A DNA stretch of 64,000 nt, from assembly GCF_019351405.1 (NCBI RefSeq), contig NZ_JAHWZX010000007.1:62001-126000 (forward strand). The letters run 5' to 3'. Numbering within the stretch: the first letter of the stretch is position 1; every line of letters starts with the position of its first letter. Below are positions 43,314 through 53,835 of this stretch, piece after piece. This DNA is from Stakelama flava. Its GTDB lineage: Bacteria > Pseudomonadota > Alphaproteobacteria > Sphingomonadales > Sphingomonadaceae. Under the pieces are notes generated by a model. That model was given only the letters and a program-made list of their open reading frames with translations, made no database searches and was not told where the DNA came from. A program made the translations under genes and the position numbers.

Positions 43314-45386
43314 TCAGCCGAGCGTGACGCTGATCCCCGCCCAGAGTGTCCGCGGTGTCGCCAATTCGGTAATCCCGTCGCCGTCAATCCCCGCTTCGAC
43401 GCGGGTGTCGGTGATGTTCTCCCCGCGCAAACGAACCGCCACCACGTTCGAGACGGGAAACTGCACCGCGCCTGAAAGCGTAACGGCAGGGTCGAGCCGC
43501 GTGCTGTTCAGATCATCCTCGAACTGCGCACCGGTATAGCGCAGCGTGGCGGATGCGTTCAGCCCGTCCGCAGCGCCCCATCCTATCGTCGCATTGGCAT
43601 GATGCCTCGCGGTTTGCGCGGGACGAAGCCCGTCGAGCGGCGCCGCCTCGCCCGTCGCATCGACGCGCGGATCGGTATAGGCATAGCCTGCATCCAGACG
43701 CCATTCGCCCAGATTGAGGTGAAGCGCCACCTCGGCCCCGGTCGTCGTTACGGCGTCGAGATTTCGCCGCTGACGATACGCACCGCCCGCACTGACATAG
43801 CCGACGCCGGGAAACGTTCCCGCCCCCTGCCCCAGAGTCACATTGGCGATCGCATCCGACAGCCGGTTGTGAAAAACCGTCGCGCTCAGCCTTGCAAAGG
43901 GTCCCGCGGCGACATCGACACCGATCTCCGCCCCGCTCAGATGCTCAGGGTCGAGCAGCGCGTTGGCCGCGGTCGCGTCCGATCCCACGCGATACGGCCG
44001 GTACAGCTCGTTCAATGTGGGCAAACGCCAGCCGCGATAGGCGGCGGCGCGCACCGTCATCAGCGGCGCGACGCGATAGGCAGCACCCAGCCGCCCCGTC
44101 ACCTCGCTGCCATGGCGCGGCGCATAGCGTGCGTCGGTAATCGGCGCGCCGCCGCTGAATGCCTGTTCGAACAGGGTGCCGGTGCCGATCCGCCAGAAAT
44201 CTATCCGCCCGCCCGCATCCAGCGTGAGTGGCCCCGCCTGATAGCCCAGATCGGCGAAACCGCCCAGCGTCCGGCTGGTCCCGCCCGCCCGACGGCGACG
44301 GGTGGGCGTCGTACCCGAAAAGATATAGCGCTCTTCGGTGCGGCCGGTGACATTGCGCACATCGCCACCGATGCGAAGGTTCCAGCCGCCGCCCAGCGGT
44401 GGCGCGATCTCCACGCGGCCGCCGATCCCGGTCGAGGGCACCTGATACTGGTCGAGCGCGGGTGAAGCGCTGCTCCTGTCATCGCTGACGCTGGCGAAGC
44501 CGCTGGCGAGGTTGCGCGTCTGAAGATAGGCGAGCGCCTGCCACTGCCAGTCGCCGCTTCCCACCGCACGGATGCTGGCATCGGCACCTTCGCTGCGAAT
44601 GCCGGTATAGGCGGTGCCGCCCCCGCGACGATCGACGAAACCGCGCACCGATGCCTGAAGCTGCGTGGCGTCGTCGACATCGATCCCTGCGCGAAGCGAA
44701 GCATTACCCTGTTCATAATAAGCGGGAATGTCGGCGGCGCCGCGATCCTCCGGCGCGACGGGAATGAACCCGTCACCACGACGATAGCTTGCGCCATAGG
44801 CGACAAAGCCGTTGCCTGCCTCGCTTGCGCCGTACAGCGCCGTGTCGAGCGAATCGCGGCTGCCATAATCGGCGCGCGCCGTCAGCGCGGGCAGCAGATC
44901 CGGCCCCGCGCTGGTCATCTCTATCGTACCGGCAAGCGCGCCCGGCCCTTGCAAGCCGCTTCCGCCGCCACGCGTCACGCGCAGCCGGGCGAGCGTGTCG
45001 GGGAGATAGGCGGGGAACGCGACCCAGCCGCCGAACGGATCGCTTTGCGGCACCCCGTCGAGCAGTAGCAGCACCCGGCTGGACGCGTTTCCGCCCAGTC
45101 CGCGAAGCGTTACGCCCTGGCTGGTGGGATGCGCCGATTGCGAATCGGACCGGCGATAGCTTTCCAATCCGGCGACGTCGGCGAACGCTTCCTCCAATCG
45201 CCCGCTGGGCAATGTGCCCAGCCGGTCATGGTCGATCGTCAGCGTCGAATATGCCGCATCGCCCGGTGGCGGGGGCAGGCCTTCGCCCTCGACCACGATT
45301 TCCGCGCCGGGAATTGCCTGCGCCCACGCCGCGCCCGACCAGAAGTATATGGGCAGCGTGGCGAGCAGCAAGAGCCGCAATGTCAT
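43314..45386 (-). CDS. TonB-dependent outer membrane receptor
   Basis: A 690-residue outer-membrane receptor with a signal peptide (MTLRLLLLATLPIYFWSGAAW start, cleaved after WAQ), a plug domain, and a 22-strand barrel. The plug shows SQGVTLRGLGGNASSRVLLLLDGVPQ, given here as GVTLRGLGGNAS and LLLLDGVPQSDPFGGW, and then RVTRGGGSGLQGPGALAG. The last residues are ISVTLG, without the usual terminal phenylalanine. The substrate is unreadable; the compact, heme/vitamin-type size and the lack of a signalling extension fit BtuB-like receptors. It follows the AI-2E permease gene after 16 bases. Confidence 0.88.
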   Translation of the reverse strand: MTLRLLLLATLPIYFWSGAAWAQAIPGAEIVVEGEGLPPPPGDAAYSTLTIDHDRLGTLPSGRLEEAFADVAGLESYRRSDSQSAHPTSQGVTLRGLGGNASSRVLLLLDGVPQSDPFGGWVAFPAYLPDTLARLRVTRGGGSGLQGPGALAGTIEMTSAGPDLLPALTARADYGSRDSLDTALYGASEAGNGFVAYGASYRRGDGFIPVAPEDRGAADIPAYYEQGNASLRAGIDVDDATQLQASVRGFVDRRGGGTAYTGIRSEGADASIRAVGSGDWQWQALAYLQTRNLASGFASVSDDRSSASPALDQYQVPSTGIGGRVEIAPPLGGGWNLRIGGDVRNVTGRTEERYIFSGTTPTRRRRAGGTSRTLGGFADLGYQAGPLTLDAGGRIDFWRIGTGTLFEQAFSGGAPITDARYAPRHGSEVTGRLGAAYRVAPLMTVRAAAYRGWRLPTLNELYRPYRVGSDATAANALLDPEHLSGAEIGVDVAAGPFARLSATVFHNRLSDAIANVTLGQGAGTFPGVGYVSAGGAYRQRRNLDAVTTTGAEVALHLNLGEWRLDAGYAYTDPRVDATGEAAPLDGLRPAQTARHHANATIGWGAADGLNASATLRYTGAQFEDDLNSTRLDPAVTLSGAVQFPVSNVVAVRLRGENITDTRVEAGIDGDGITELATPRTLWAGISVTLG

Positions 45387-45402
45387 CGGATTTCCTGTGT
45401 TT

Positions 45403-46500
45403 TCACGTCGCCGCTGGCGGCATGCCCGGATCGGCTTCGGCACGCGCGCCGCCGCGATCGGCAAGTTCGGATTCGCGTTCGAGCATGACCTTTATCATCG
45501 CCACCATCGGATCGGCCAGCGCCAGCCCCAATATGCCGAACAGCGTGCTGGTGAGGATCTGCGCCGACAAGGTAAGCGCGGGGGGCAGATCGACCGTGCG
45601 CCGCGCCACCATCGGGATGACGACATAGCCGTCGAACGTCTGCACCCCGATATAGATGGCAATCGCCCAAAGCCCGGTATCGACGCCTGCGCTGAACCCG
45701 ACCGAAACCATCAACAGGCCCGATATGAATGCGCCGATATTGGGAATGAAGGCGAGCAGCCCGGTGATGATGCCCAGCAACAGCGCCATCGGCACCCCGG
45801 CAATGGCAAGGAATATCCAGGTCAGAACGCCTTCGAACGCCATGCCGAGCAGGCGACCGGCAAGCAGGCGGCGCATCGTCTGCGCCATCCGTTTGACCGT
45901 AACCGCAAAATCGCGCCGCTTGGTCATCGGCACCAGCCATTGCAGGCCGCGATCATAGATGCGCGGCTCCATCGCGACGAAAAGGCCGATCACCAGGATC
46001 ATGAACATCGTCGTCATTGCACCAACCGCGGTGCCCACCGCACTCGTCACGCGGCCGATCGATCCCATCGCCTGACGGGCAAGGCCCGCAATATCCTGCC
46101 TGCCGGGCAGGACGTCCATGCTTTCCAGCCAGCCGATGATGCGATGGGCCTGTGTGTCCAACGTGTCGCGAAGCTGGTTCGCCTGTGCCGCGATCTGCAC
46201 TCCGGCAAGATAAAAGGTGCCAAGCACGAAGGCGGTGGCGAGCAGGACGACGATCAGCAGCCGAAGCCCGCGCGGAATCGGCAGCACCTTGCCCAGCAGC
46301 CGCACCCCGCCGTCGAGCATCGCGGCAAAGACCAGCGCGCCGAAAATGATCAGCAGCGGCTGGATCAGCAGGACGACGAGACCGATCCCCAGCGCGACCG
46401 AAAACCATACGACCGCCTTGCGCAATTCGGCGCGCGTCAACGGGTCGTGCATGTCGTTGGGGCCGGGTTCGTTGGTCACCAACGGTTGTTTGTCGCTCAT
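45403..46500 (-). CDS. AI-2E/PerM family permease
   Basis: A 365-residue membrane protein with about eight hydrophobic segments. It has the family opening LIQPLLIIFGALVFAAMLDGG and the central GVPMALLLGIITGLLAFIPNIGAFIS, followed by TFDGYVVIPMVARRTVDLPP. PerM relatives export small molecules, ions or autoinducer-2; the real substrate here is unknown. It begins two bases after the lepB stop, so it belongs to the pyrE-pdxJ-acpS-lepB transcript. Confidence 0.9.
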   Translation of the reverse strand: MSDKQPLVTNEPGPNDMHDPLTRAELRKAVVWFSVALGIGLVVLLIQPLLIIFGALVFAAMLDGGVRLLGKVLPIPRGLRLLIVVLLATAFVLGTFYLAGVQIAAQANQLRDTLDTQAHRIIGWLESMDVLPGRQDIAGLARQAMGSIGRVTSAVGTAVGAMTTMFMILVIGLFVAMEPRIYDRGLQWLVPMTKRRDFAVTVKRMAQTMRRLLAGRLLGMAFEGVLTWIFLAIAGVPMALLLGIITGLLAFIPNIGAFISGLLMVSVGFSAGVDTGLWAIAIYIGVQTFDGYVVIPMVARRTVDLPPALTLSAQILTSTLFGILGLALADPMVAMIKVMLERESELADRGGARAEADPGMPPAAT

Positions 46501-46502
46501 GT

Positions 46503-47396
46503 TCAGTTGCCTTCAGGATGGAGCGACATTCCCGCCCGACCGGGGCGGAAGGCGTCGGGCCAGGTAAGCGGGTTCCATGTGGCGTTGCCGTCCAGCGAAA
46601 AGGTGATGAATTCCGCCCGGCCGCCGATATTTTCCCATGGCACCGGTCCGCCAAGGCCGTTCTGGGCGCGCGAAAAGCGGCTGTCGGCGCTGTTGTCGCG
46701 ATTGTCGCCCATCAGGAAGACATGGCCCGGCGGCACGGTGATTTCGGAATAATCGTCGCCGATCGACGGTCCCAGATCGACCGTATCATATGATCGCCCG
46801 CCCGGCAGCGTTTCCCGATAGATGGTCAGCCTGCAATACATCGCCCCGTCCCTGCCACGCACGCGGCGTCCCGGATATTCCCGCGGGTCACAACGCGTAT
46901 TGCCGTCGATCGGCACCATCCGGTCGGGCATTCGCCGCCGTTCGAGCTTTTGCCCGTTAAGGTACACCGCACCGCCCGAAAGCGAAATACGGTCCCCCGG
47001 CAGTCCGATCACCCGTTTGATATAATCGGTATGCGTGCCCGGCGGAACGGCGATCACGACATCGCCGCGCTTCGGCATGCTGCCGAACAATCGTCCGTGC
47101 AGGAACGGCAGGACGTGAAAGGTCGGCGTCACCCAGCTGAAGCCATAAGGATATTTGGTCACCACCAGCCGGTCGCCGACTTCCAGCGTGGGCAGCATCG
47201 ATTCGGACGGAATGTAAAAGGGTTTGGCGACCAGACTATGAAAGCCGAGCACTGCCAGAATCAGCCAGAAGACCCCCTTGGCTTCCGCCCACCAGTCGGC
47301 GCCGGGCTTTTGCGGGTGCGCAGAGGTCTTTATCGTGCCGATCCTCGCATCGGCCGCATTGTCGCGCCTGTTCAGTACCGCTTCGTCGTCGCGCAT
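46503..47396 (-). CDS. lepB: Signal peptidase I
   Basis: LepB removes signal peptides from exported proteins at the outer face of the inner membrane. The 297-residue protein has one N-terminal membrane helix (about 40-58), the catalytic serine S66 in YIPSESMLPTL, and the catalytic lysine K127 in YIKRVIGLPGD. The later GDNRDNSADSR box is also intact. The N-terminal 35 residues precede the helix. It lies four bases after acpS and two before the AI-2E gene. Confidence 0.96.
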   Translation of the reverse strand: MRDDEAVLNRRDNAADARIGTIKTSAHPQKPGADWWAEAKGVFWLILAVLGFHSLVAKPFYIPSESMLPTLEVGDRLVVTKYPYGFSWVTPTFHVLPFLHGRLFGSMPKRGDVVIAVPPGTHTDYIKRVIGLPGDRISLSGGAVYLNGQKLERRRMPDRMVPIDGNTRCDPREYPGRRVRGRDGAMYCRLTIYRETLPGGRSYDTVDLGPSIGDDYSEITVPPGHVFLMGDNRDNSADSRFSRAQNGLGGPVPWENIGGRAEFITFSLDGNATWNPLTWPDAFRPGRAGMSLHPEGN

Positions 47397-47400
47397 TTCT

Positions 47401-47814
47401 TCAGACAGCTTCTTCGTCCCGCAATGCCTCGATAATCACGAACGCCTGCGCCCAGGGGTGATCGTCGGTCAGCGTCAAATGTATCCGTGCCTTGTGCCCG
47501 ACTGGGACAAGCGCATCGAGCGCGGCCTTCGCGCCGCCCTCCAGCGCCAGTGTCGGCGCGCCGGACGGTGCGTTTACCACACCGATGTCGCGCATGAACA
47601 CGCCGCGGCGAAAGCCCGTTCCCACCGCTTTCGAGAAAGCTTCCTTGGCCGCGAACCGCTTGGCGAGCGTTCCCGCGACTGTATGCGGCCGCTTCGCCGC
47701 CTTTGCCCGCTCGGTTTCGGTGAAGGCGCGGTTCATGAACCGCTCCCCGAACCGGTCGAGCGAATTCTGGATGCGGTCGATGTTGCACAGATCCGAACCG
47801 AGACCGATGATCAT
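47401..47814 (-). CDS. acpS: Holo-(acyl-carrier-protein) synthase
   Basis: AcpS transfers 4'-phosphopantetheine from CoA to apo-ACP. The 137-residue protein starts [15 protein letters not shown] with the Mg-binding aspartate D8 and has [16 protein letters not shown] with the second metal ligand, a glutamate. Its start codon overlaps the pdxJ stop by four bases. The order pyrE-pdxJ-acpS-lepB is a well-known alphaproteobacterial gene string. Confidence 0.96.
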   Translation of the reverse strand: MIIGLGSDLCNIDRIQNSLDRFGERFMNRAFTETERAKAAKRPHTVAGTLAKRFAAKEAFSKAVGTGFRRGVFMRDIGVVNAPSGAPTLALEGGAKAALDALVPVGHKARIHLTLTDDHPWAQAFVIIEALRDEEAV

Positions 47815-48539
47815 CGCGCCTCCTCCATCAGCGCGCGCATGTGCTTCACCACGGGGGAAAGACCATCGAAGATCGCCTGACCGATAAGGAAATGGCCGAT
47901 ATTCAGTTCGCGCACCTGCGGGATGGCGGCGATCGGCACGACATTGTCAAAGGTCAGGCCATGACCCGCATGCACTTCGATCGCGTTTTTCGCGGCGAGC
48001 GCGGCGGCGTCCGACAGGCGTTTCAGTTCCGCCGACTGGTCCGCCCCCGCCAGTTCGGCATACCGCCCGGTGTGCAGTTCGACGACCGGCGCGCCCAGCC
48101 GTACCGCCGCGTCGATCTGCGCCGCATCGGGTTCGATGAAAAGGCTGACCCGGATACCCGCCTCGCGCAGCGCGTCGCATAGCGGGGCGAGCCGGTCATA
48201 CTGCCCCGCCGCGTCCAGCCCGCCTTCGGTCGTCAGTTCCTCGCGCTTTTCGGGCACGATGCACGCCGCGTGCGGGCCGTGCCGAAGCGCGATGGCGAGC
48301 ATTTCTTCCGTCGCCGCCATTTCCAGATTGAGCGGAATGGTGAGTTCGTTCGACAGTCGCGCGATATCGGCATCGGTGATGTGGCGACGATCCTCGCGCA
48401 GATGGGCGGTGATCCCGTCCGCGCCCGCTTCCGCCGCCAGCAGCGCAGCGCGCACCGGATCGGGATAGCCCGATCCGCGCGCGTTGCGCACGGTCGCGAC
48501 ATGATCGATATTGACGCCGAGACGCAGTTTCGCGCTCAT
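47811..48539 (-). CDS. pdxJ: Pyridoxine 5'-phosphate synthase
   Basis: PdxJ condenses 1-deoxyxylulose 5-phosphate with 3-amino-1-hydroxyacetone 1-phosphate to pyridoxine 5'-phosphate. The 242-residue TIM barrel has [18 protein letters not shown] at the N-terminus, [13 protein letters not shown], and [12 protein letters not shown] and [15 protein letters not shown] towards the end. It overlaps both neighbours by four bases, so the three genes pyrE, pdxJ and acpS are translationally coupled. Confidence 0.97.
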   Translation of the reverse strand: MSAKLRLGVNIDHVATVRNARGSGYPDPVRAALLAAEAGADGITAHLREDRRHITDADIARLSNELTIPLNLEMAATEEMLAIALRHGPHAACIVPEKREELTTEGGLDAAGQYDRLAPLCDALREAGIRVSLFIEPDAAQIDAAVRLGAPVVELHTGRYAELAGADQSAELKRLSDAAALAAKNAIEVHAGHGLTFDNVVPIAAIPQVRELNIGHFLIGQAIFDGLSPVVKHMRALMEEAR

Positions 48540-49123
48540 ATCGCTGCCCTGCTGCCCGGTTTGACCGCCGGTATCGCCGCGAGTTCGGGCGGCAGCGCGT
48601 CGGGCTGATAACTCGGCACGTCCAGCCGGATGAGCGGGAAGAACGGCATGGCGAATTGCGCAGCGCCGCCCGACCGGTCGACAAGCGAAGCCGCGGCGAT
48701 CACCGTGCCGCCCGCCGCCTCGATCGCGGCGATCGCTTCGCGCGAGGACAGTCCGGTGGTGACCACATCCTCCATCATCAGCACCTCCTGCCCGGGTTCG
48801 AGGCGGAAGCCGCGGCGAAGTTCGAACGTGCCGGTGGGGCGTTCGACGAACATCGCATCGACATTCAGCGCGCGCGCCACTTCCTGCCCGGCGATCACGC
48901 CGCCCATGGCGGGCGACACGACGGCGCTGATCCGCGCTTTAAGCTCTGCCGGAATCCGCGCCACCAATTCGTCGGCGAGTCGCATCGCGCGCGCCGGATT
49001 CATGAGAACGCGTGCGCATTGCAAGTAACGCGAACTGCGAAGACCGGAAGAAAGGATGAAATGCCCTTCAAGCAGCGCATCGGCGCTTCGGAATTCCGCC
49101 AGAATCTGCTCGTCGGTCATCAT
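48536..49123 (-). CDS. pyrE: Orotate phosphoribosyltransferase
   Basis: PyrE makes OMP from orotate and PRPP in pyrimidine synthesis. The 195-residue protein has [20 protein letters not shown], the loop with [14 protein letters not shown], and the PRPP motif [11 protein letters not shown]. The start could be the first or second of two adjacent ATG codons. It is the first gene of the operon and is divergent from coxB. Confidence 0.95.
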   Translation of the reverse strand: MMTDEQILAEFRSADALLEGHFILSSGLRSSRYLQCARVLMNPARAMRLADELVARIPAELKARISAVVSPAMGGVIAGQEVARALNVDAMFVERPTGTFELRRGFRLEPGQEVLMMEDVVTTGLSSREAIAAIEAAGGTVIAAASLVDRSGGAAQFAMPFFPLIRLDVPSYQPDALPPELAAIPAVKPGSRAAI

Positions 49124-49305
49124 GTACTCATCCTCGCAATTAGCTGTGCGATCCCTTAGGCGGCGCGCGGCACTGCCGCAACGGGGGTAAAAATAGTCCG
49201 GAGAACTTGAGAGAGGTGGCCCTGCGTCGTATAGGCAGGTTGAGGGGCGTGTCTCGTCCTGACGTCAAATGTATAAAGCATGGCGTGCCAGCAACGGGAT
49301 GTAGG

Positions 49306-50448
49306 ATGACGATGCGAATTACCGGGCTAAAGACGATAGTGTTTGCCGCGGGACTTGCGCTGGCAGGTGTCGGGGGCACCGTCCATGCGCAGGAAGCCCC
49401 GCAGCCACAGGGTGGCACCGCCAATGCGCAGATGCAGGCGCAGGCGGGCAACGATACGGTAACCGCGGCCGCCGCGCTGCCCGATCCCACGCTCAACCCC
49501 GACGGCAGCCAGAAAATAACGGCAAGCGCGGGCATCGGCCATCCAACGGACGGCGTTTTCGGGCTTCAGGAACAGGTTACCGATACCGGCATCGAAGCGC
49601 ATAATTTTCATAACCATATCCTGATGCCGATCATCACCGCGATTTCGGTGTTCGTGCTGATCCTGCTGCTGATCGTGGTGGTACGCTTTCGCCGGTCGGC
49701 CAATCCGGAACCGTCGCGAACGTCGCACAACACCTTTATCGAGGTCGTGTGGACGGTGGTGCCCGTCCTGATCCTGGTGTTCATCGCGGTGCCCTCGATC
49801 CGCCTGCTCGCGCACCAGTACAAGCCCGCGCCCGACAATGCGGTCACGCTGAAGGCGATCGGCAGCCAATGGTATTGGAGCTACGAATATCCCGACAATG
49901 GCGATATCCAGTTCACGTCCAACATGCTGAAGGAAAAGGATCAGGTCGCCGCCGGGCAGCGTGCGCGCACCGATGGCGACGGACCGCGCCTGCTGGCGGT
50001 CGACAATCGCGTCGTCCTGCCGGTTGGCCGTCCGATTCGGTTGATCACCACCGCGACCGATGTGATCCACAGCTGGGCGATGCCCGCTTTCTGGATAAAG
50101 TTGGACGCCATTCCCGGCCGGCTGAACGAAAAGACGTTCACTATCAACAAGCCGGGCCTGTATTTCGGGCAATGTTCCGAACTGTGCGGCGCGCGTCACG
50201 CCTTCATGCCGATCGTGGTCGAAGCCGTGCCGGAGGCTGAATTCGCCCAATGGGTGCGCGCCAAGGGCGGCACGATGCCATCGGACGAAAATGCGCCGTC
50301 GACCGCGACCCCGGCGCAGCCCGGCGCCGACACGATTGACGATACCGCCACCCCGGCGGGGGAATCGGGCATCGTCACACCGGATGTAAATGTCATCGAT
50401 GCCTCGGCCAACGCCGCCGTGACCACCCAGCCCGCGACGGGGAACTGA
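49306..50448 (+). CDS. coxB: Cytochrome c oxidase subunit II
   Basis: Subunit II accepts electrons from cytochrome c through the CuA centre. The 380-residue protein has a signal peptide (1 to about 29), a glutamine- and alanine-rich linker, two helices at about 105-127 and 147-166, and the periplasmic cupredoxin domain. The CuA ligands are H255, C290, C294, H298 and M301, with E292, in IHSW and GQCSELCGARHAFM. The last 70 residues form an unusual acidic/alanine-rich tail. I chose the ATG at 49306 with GTAGG upstream. It opens the cox operon. Confidence 0.96.
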   Translation: MTMRITGLKTIVFAAGLALAGVGGTVHAQEAPQPQGGTANAQMQAQAGNDTVTAAAALPDPTLNPDGSQKITASAGIGHPTDGVFGLQEQVTDTGIEAHNFHNHILMPIITAISVFVLILLLIVVVRFRRSANPEPSRTSHNTFIEVVWTVVPVLILVFIAVPSIRLLAHQYKPAPDNAVTLKAIGSQWYWSYEYPDNGDIQFTSNMLKEKDQVAAGQRARTDGDGPRLLAVDNRVVLPVGRPIRLITTATDVIHSWAMPAFWIKLDAIPGRLNEKTFTINKPGLYFGQCSELCGARHAFMPIVVEAVPEAEFAQWVRAKGGTMPSDENAPSTATPAQPGADTIDDTATPAGESGIVTPDVNVIDASANAAVTTQPATGN

Positions 50449-50451
50449 GCC

Positions 50452-52101
50452 ATGACCGATACCACAGCCACGCCGCACGCTTTCGACGCAGCCCATAGCG
50501 ATCATCACGCGCATGAAGCGGCGCACACGCCCGCTTTCTTCTCGCGCTGGTTCATGTCGACCAATCACAAGGATATCGGTACGCTCTACCTGATCTTCGC
50601 GATCATCGCCGGCATTGTGGGCGGCGCGATTTCGGGGGCGATGAGACTCGAACTCGCCGAACCCGGTATTCAGTGGCTGCCGATGCTATCGGGTGAGGAA
50701 GGCGATGCCGCGCTTCATTTCTGGAACGTGATGGTCACCGCGCACGGCCTGATCATGGTGTTCTTCATGGTCATGCCCGCAATGATCGGCGGGTTCGGCA
50801 ACTGGTTCGTACCGATCATGATCGGCGCGCCCGACATGGCGTTCCCGCGAATGAACAATATCAGCTTCTGGCTGACCGTATCGGGCTTCTGCTCGCTGAT
50901 TCTTTCACTGTTCGTCGGACCGGGTGCAGGCACGGGCTGGACGGTGTATGCCCCGCTATCTACCTATGGCGAACCGGGCATGTCGGTCGATTTCGCGATC
51001 TTCGCGCTGCACCTTGCCGGCGCCGCGTCGATCCTTGGCGCGATCAATTTCATCACCACCATCTTCAACATGCGCGCGCCGGGCATGACGCTGCACAAGA
51101 TGCCGCTGTTCGTATGGTCGGTGCTGATCACCGCGTTCCTGCTGCTGCTCGCGCTGCCGGTGCTGGCGGCGGCGATCACGATGCTGCTGACCGACCGTAA
51201 TTTCGGCACGACCTTCTTCGATCCGGCGGGCGGCGGCGATCCGATCCTGTACCAGCATCTGTTCTGGTTCTTCGGCCATCCCGAAGTGTACATCATGATC
51301 CTGCCCGGTTTCGGCATGGTGAGCCAGATCGTCGCGACGTTCAGCCGCAAACCGGTGTTCGGCTATCTGGGCATGGCATATGCCATGGTCGCGATCGGCG
51401 TGGTCGGCTTCGTCGTATGGGCGCATCACATGTTCACCACCGGGCTTCCGGTCGATGTGAAGATGTATTTCACCGCGGCGACGATGATCATCGCGGTGCC
51501 GACCGGCATCAAGATTTTCAGCTGGATCGCGACGATGTGGGGCGGTTCGATCAGCTTCAAGACGCCGATGGTCTGGGCGATCGGGTTCATCTTCATGTTC
51601 ACGGTCGGCGGCGTGACCGGCGTGGTGCTCGCCAATGGCGGCGTCGACGATTATATGCAGGACACCTATTACGTCGTCGCGCATTTCCATTATGTGCTCA
51701 GCCTCGGCGCGGTCTTCTCGTTGTTCGCCGGCCTGTATTACTGGTTCCCCAAAATGACGGGGAAGATGTACAATGAATTCCTCGGCCAGTTGCATTTCTG
51801 GGTATTCTTCGTCGGCGTGAACCTGCTGTTCTTCCCGATGCATTTCCTGGGATTGCAGGGCATGCCGCGCCGCTATCCCGATTATCCGGACGCATTCGCC
51901 ACCTGGAATTCGATCGCCAGCCATGGCTATGAAGTGATGCTGGCGGGCATGGCGATCTTCTTCGTCAACATGATCTGGTCGCTGGCGGCGGGCAAGAAAG
52001 CGGCGGCGAATCCGTGGGGCGAAGGCGCGACGACGCTGGAATGGACGTTGTCCAGCCCCCCGCCCTTCCACCAGTTCGAAACGCTGCCCAAAATCGACTG
52101 A
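50452..52101 (+). CDS. coxA: Cytochrome c oxidase subunit I
   Basis: Subunit I contains haem a and the haem a3-CuB oxygen-reducing site. The 549-residue product has twelve hydrophobic helices. It has the CuB histidine region [28 protein letters not shown] and the haem pair in [22 protein letters not shown] includes the Glu of the D-channel, so the A1-type aa3 class is indicated. It starts three bases after the coxB stop. Confidence 0.98.
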   Translation: MTDTTATPHAFDAAHSDHHAHEAAHTPAFFSRWFMSTNHKDIGTLYLIFAIIAGIVGGAISGAMRLELAEPGIQWLPMLSGEEGDAALHFWNVMVTAHGLIMVFFMVMPAMIGGFGNWFVPIMIGAPDMAFPRMNNISFWLTVSGFCSLILSLFVGPGAGTGWTVYAPLSTYGEPGMSVDFAIFALHLAGAASILGAINFITTIFNMRAPGMTLHKMPLFVWSVLITAFLLLLALPVLAAAITMLLTDRNFGTTFFDPAGGGDPILYQHLFWFFGHPEVYIMILPGFGMVSQIVATFSRKPVFGYLGMAYAMVAIGVVGFVVWAHHMFTTGLPVDVKMYFTAATMIIAVPTGIKIFSWIATMWGGSISFKTPMVWAIGFIFMFTVGGVTGVVLANGGVDDYMQDTYYVVAHFHYVLSLGAVFSLFAGLYYWFPKMTGKMYNEFLGQLHFWVFFVGVNLLFFPMHFLGLQGMPRRYPDYPDAFATWNSIASHGYEVMLAGMAIFFVNMIWSLAAGKKAAANPWGEGATTLEWTLSSPPPFHQFETLPKID

Positions 52102-52108
52102 GGCGTCG

Positions 52109-52140
52109 GGACGCGTCACCGCTACCGTGCTGGCGCGTCC
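52109..52140 (+). terminator. Stem-loop between coxA and ctaB
   Basis: GGACGCG (52109-52115) and CGCGTCC (52134-52140) form a perfect seven-base stem around an 18-base loop. It begins seven bases after the coxA stop. There is no T-run, so it may stabilise the coxBA mRNA or attenuate expression of the assembly genes. Confidence 0.35.
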
Positions 52141-52228
52141 ACATGCAAAATCGCGCGGCTCTTGCGGCATATGCGGGGACCGCGCAAATAGGGTGCGAGC
52201 ATAACACGCGCGCCGCTGGACCAGAATC

Positions 52229-53137
52229 ATGACCACGATGACCACCTCTTCCGTCCCCCTGCCCGCCGAATGGCGCGACTTTCTGGCACTGACCAAGCCG
52301 AAGGTGATGCGCCTGGTCGTGTTCGCGGGGCTTGCCGGAATGCTGGTCGCGCCCGAACCGATCAATCCGGTGCTCGGCTTCACCGCGATCCTGTGCATCG
52401 CGCTGGGCGCAGGGGCGGCAGGGGCGCTGAACCAGTGGTATGAGGCCGATCTGGATGCGAAGATGAAGCGCACCGCCGCCCGACCGCTTCCCGCCGGACG
52501 GATGGACCGGCAATCGGCGCTGCATTTCGGCGTCGGCCTCGCCTTCTTCTCGGTCATCCTGATGGAGCTTGCGACGAACATGGTGGCGGCCGGCGTGCTT
52601 GCCCTGTCCATCCTGTTCTATGTCTTCATTTACACGGTCTGGCTAAAACGTCGCACGCCGCAGAATATCGTGATCGGCGGCGCGGCGGGCGCGTTCCCCC
52701 CGGTCATCGGCTGGGCGGCGGCGACCGGCAACATATCGCTGCTGCCCGTACTGCTGTTCGCGATCATCTTCCTGTGGACGCCGCCGCACTTCTGGGCATT
52801 GTCGCTGTTCGTAAAGACCGATTACGCCAATGCGGGCGTTCCCATGCTGCCGGTGGTGGCGGGGGAACGCGTTACGCGCCAGCAGATCGGCTTGTACACG
52901 CTACCCATGGCGGCGGCGGCCCTCGCGCCCTGGCCGCTGGGGTTGACCGGATGGCTGTACGGCGTGGCGGCGATCGCGCTGAACGGCATGTTCGCCCTGC
53001 TCGCCGCGCGGGTGGCGCTGCGACAAACGGCTCCTGGCGACGCAATGAAGCCTGAAAAGCGCCTGTTCGCCTTTTCGATCCTCTATCTGTTCTTGCTGCT
53101 TGGCGCGCTTGTCGTCGATCACTGGGTGCTCGGCTGA
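52229..53137 (+). CDS. ctaB: Protoheme IX farnesyltransferase
   Basis: CtaB adds a farnesyl group to haem B to make haem O for oxidase assembly. The 302-residue membrane protein has about nine helices. [35 protein letters not shown] with the prenyl-diphosphate aspartates (YEADLDAKM), and the second loop [18 protein letters not shown] are present. Its stop codon overlaps the next start by one base (TGATG). Confidence 0.96.
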   Translation: MTTMTTSSVPLPAEWRDFLALTKPKVMRLVVFAGLAGMLVAPEPINPVLGFTAILCIALGAGAAGALNQWYEADLDAKMKRTAARPLPAGRMDRQSALHFGVGLAFFSVILMELATNMVAAGVLALSILFYVFIYTVWLKRRTPQNIVIGGAAGAFPPVIGWAAATGNISLLPVLLFAIIFLWTPPHFWALSLFVKTDYANAGVPMLPVVAGERVTRQQIGLYTLPMAAAALAPWPLGLTGWLYGVAAIALNGMFALLAARVALRQTAPGDAMKPEKRLFAFSILYLFLLLGALVVDHWVLG

Positions 53138-53268
53138 TGGATCCGCAAGACGAAAAAATCGTCCGCGAACGCCAGCATGCGCGGGCAAAGGTCATGGCTT
53201 GGCTGCTCGGCGCGTTTGTCATCCTGGTTTTCGCCATCTCGATCGCGAAGATGCAATTGGCGGGATAG
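53137..53268 (+). CDS. CoxF-like small membrane protein
   Basis: A 43-residue protein between ctaB and ctaG, too short for most gene finders. It starts [18 protein letters not shown] with a charged N-terminus and then has one helix of about 20 residues (MAWLLGAFVILVFAISIAK). A single-helix ORF at this position is the rule in alphaproteobacterial cox operons (CoxF/CtaF type), and it is thought to help oxidase assembly. It overlaps ctaB by one base and abuts the ctaG start. Confidence 0.8.
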   Translation: MDPQDEKIVRERQHARAKVMAWLLGAFVILVFAISIAKMQLAG

Positions 53269-53802
53269 ATGACGCGAAACCTGCGCACCGCCCTGTTCGC
53301 CACCGCCATTGTCGGCGCCATGGTGGGACTGGGCTTTGCCAGCGTTCCGCTTTACCGCGTTTTCTGTCAGGTAACCGGCCTGAACGGTACCACCGGCACA
53401 GGAAGCGAAGCCCCCGGCGCGACGGGCCGCAGCGTCACGGTCGCGTTCGACAGCAATGTCAGCCCGAAGCTCGCCTGGGCTTTTAAACCCGAACGCCGGT
53501 CGGACCGGGTCGATGTCGGCGCGCGCGACATGGCGTTTTTCACCGCCACCAATCATTCGGATCGTCCGGTAACGGGAACCGCGACGTTCAACGTCACCCC
53601 GGCGCGAGTGGGCAAGTATTTCACCAAGATCCAATGCTTCTGCTTCACGCAACAGACGCTGCAACCGGGCGAAACCGCGCGCATGCCGGTGATTTTCTAT
53701 ATCGATCCGAAGATGCTGGACGATCCCGACACGAATGATGTCGAACAGATCACGCTATCCTATACCTTTTACCCGGTGGATTCCGGGAACACGCCAAGCT
53801 AA
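53269..53802 (+). CDS. ctaG: Cytochrome c oxidase copper chaperone Cox11
   Basis: CtaG delivers copper to the CuB site of subunit I. The 177-residue protein is anchored by one N-terminal helix (about 7-24), followed by LYRVFCQVTG (C33) and a periplasmic domain. The copper-binding CFCF motif (C123, C125 in KIQCFCFTQQTL) is intact. It begins one base after the CoxF-like stop. Confidence 0.96.
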   Translation: MTRNLRTALFATAIVGAMVGLGFASVPLYRVFCQVTGLNGTTGTGSEAPGATGRSVTVAFDSNVSPKLAWAFKPERRSDRVDVGARDMAFFTATNHSDRPVTGTATFNVTPARVGKYFTKIQCFCFTQQTLQPGETARMPVIFYIDPKMLDDPDTNDVEQITLSYTFYPVDSGNTPS

Positions 53803-53835
53803 ACCAATAAGAATAAGCAAGGACGGGGAAACGCC

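Noticed and set aside
49260..49267. Perfect palindrome TGACGTCA upstream of coxB
   Set aside because: An eight-base palindrome is expected by chance in a window of this size, and no second copy or regulator supports it.
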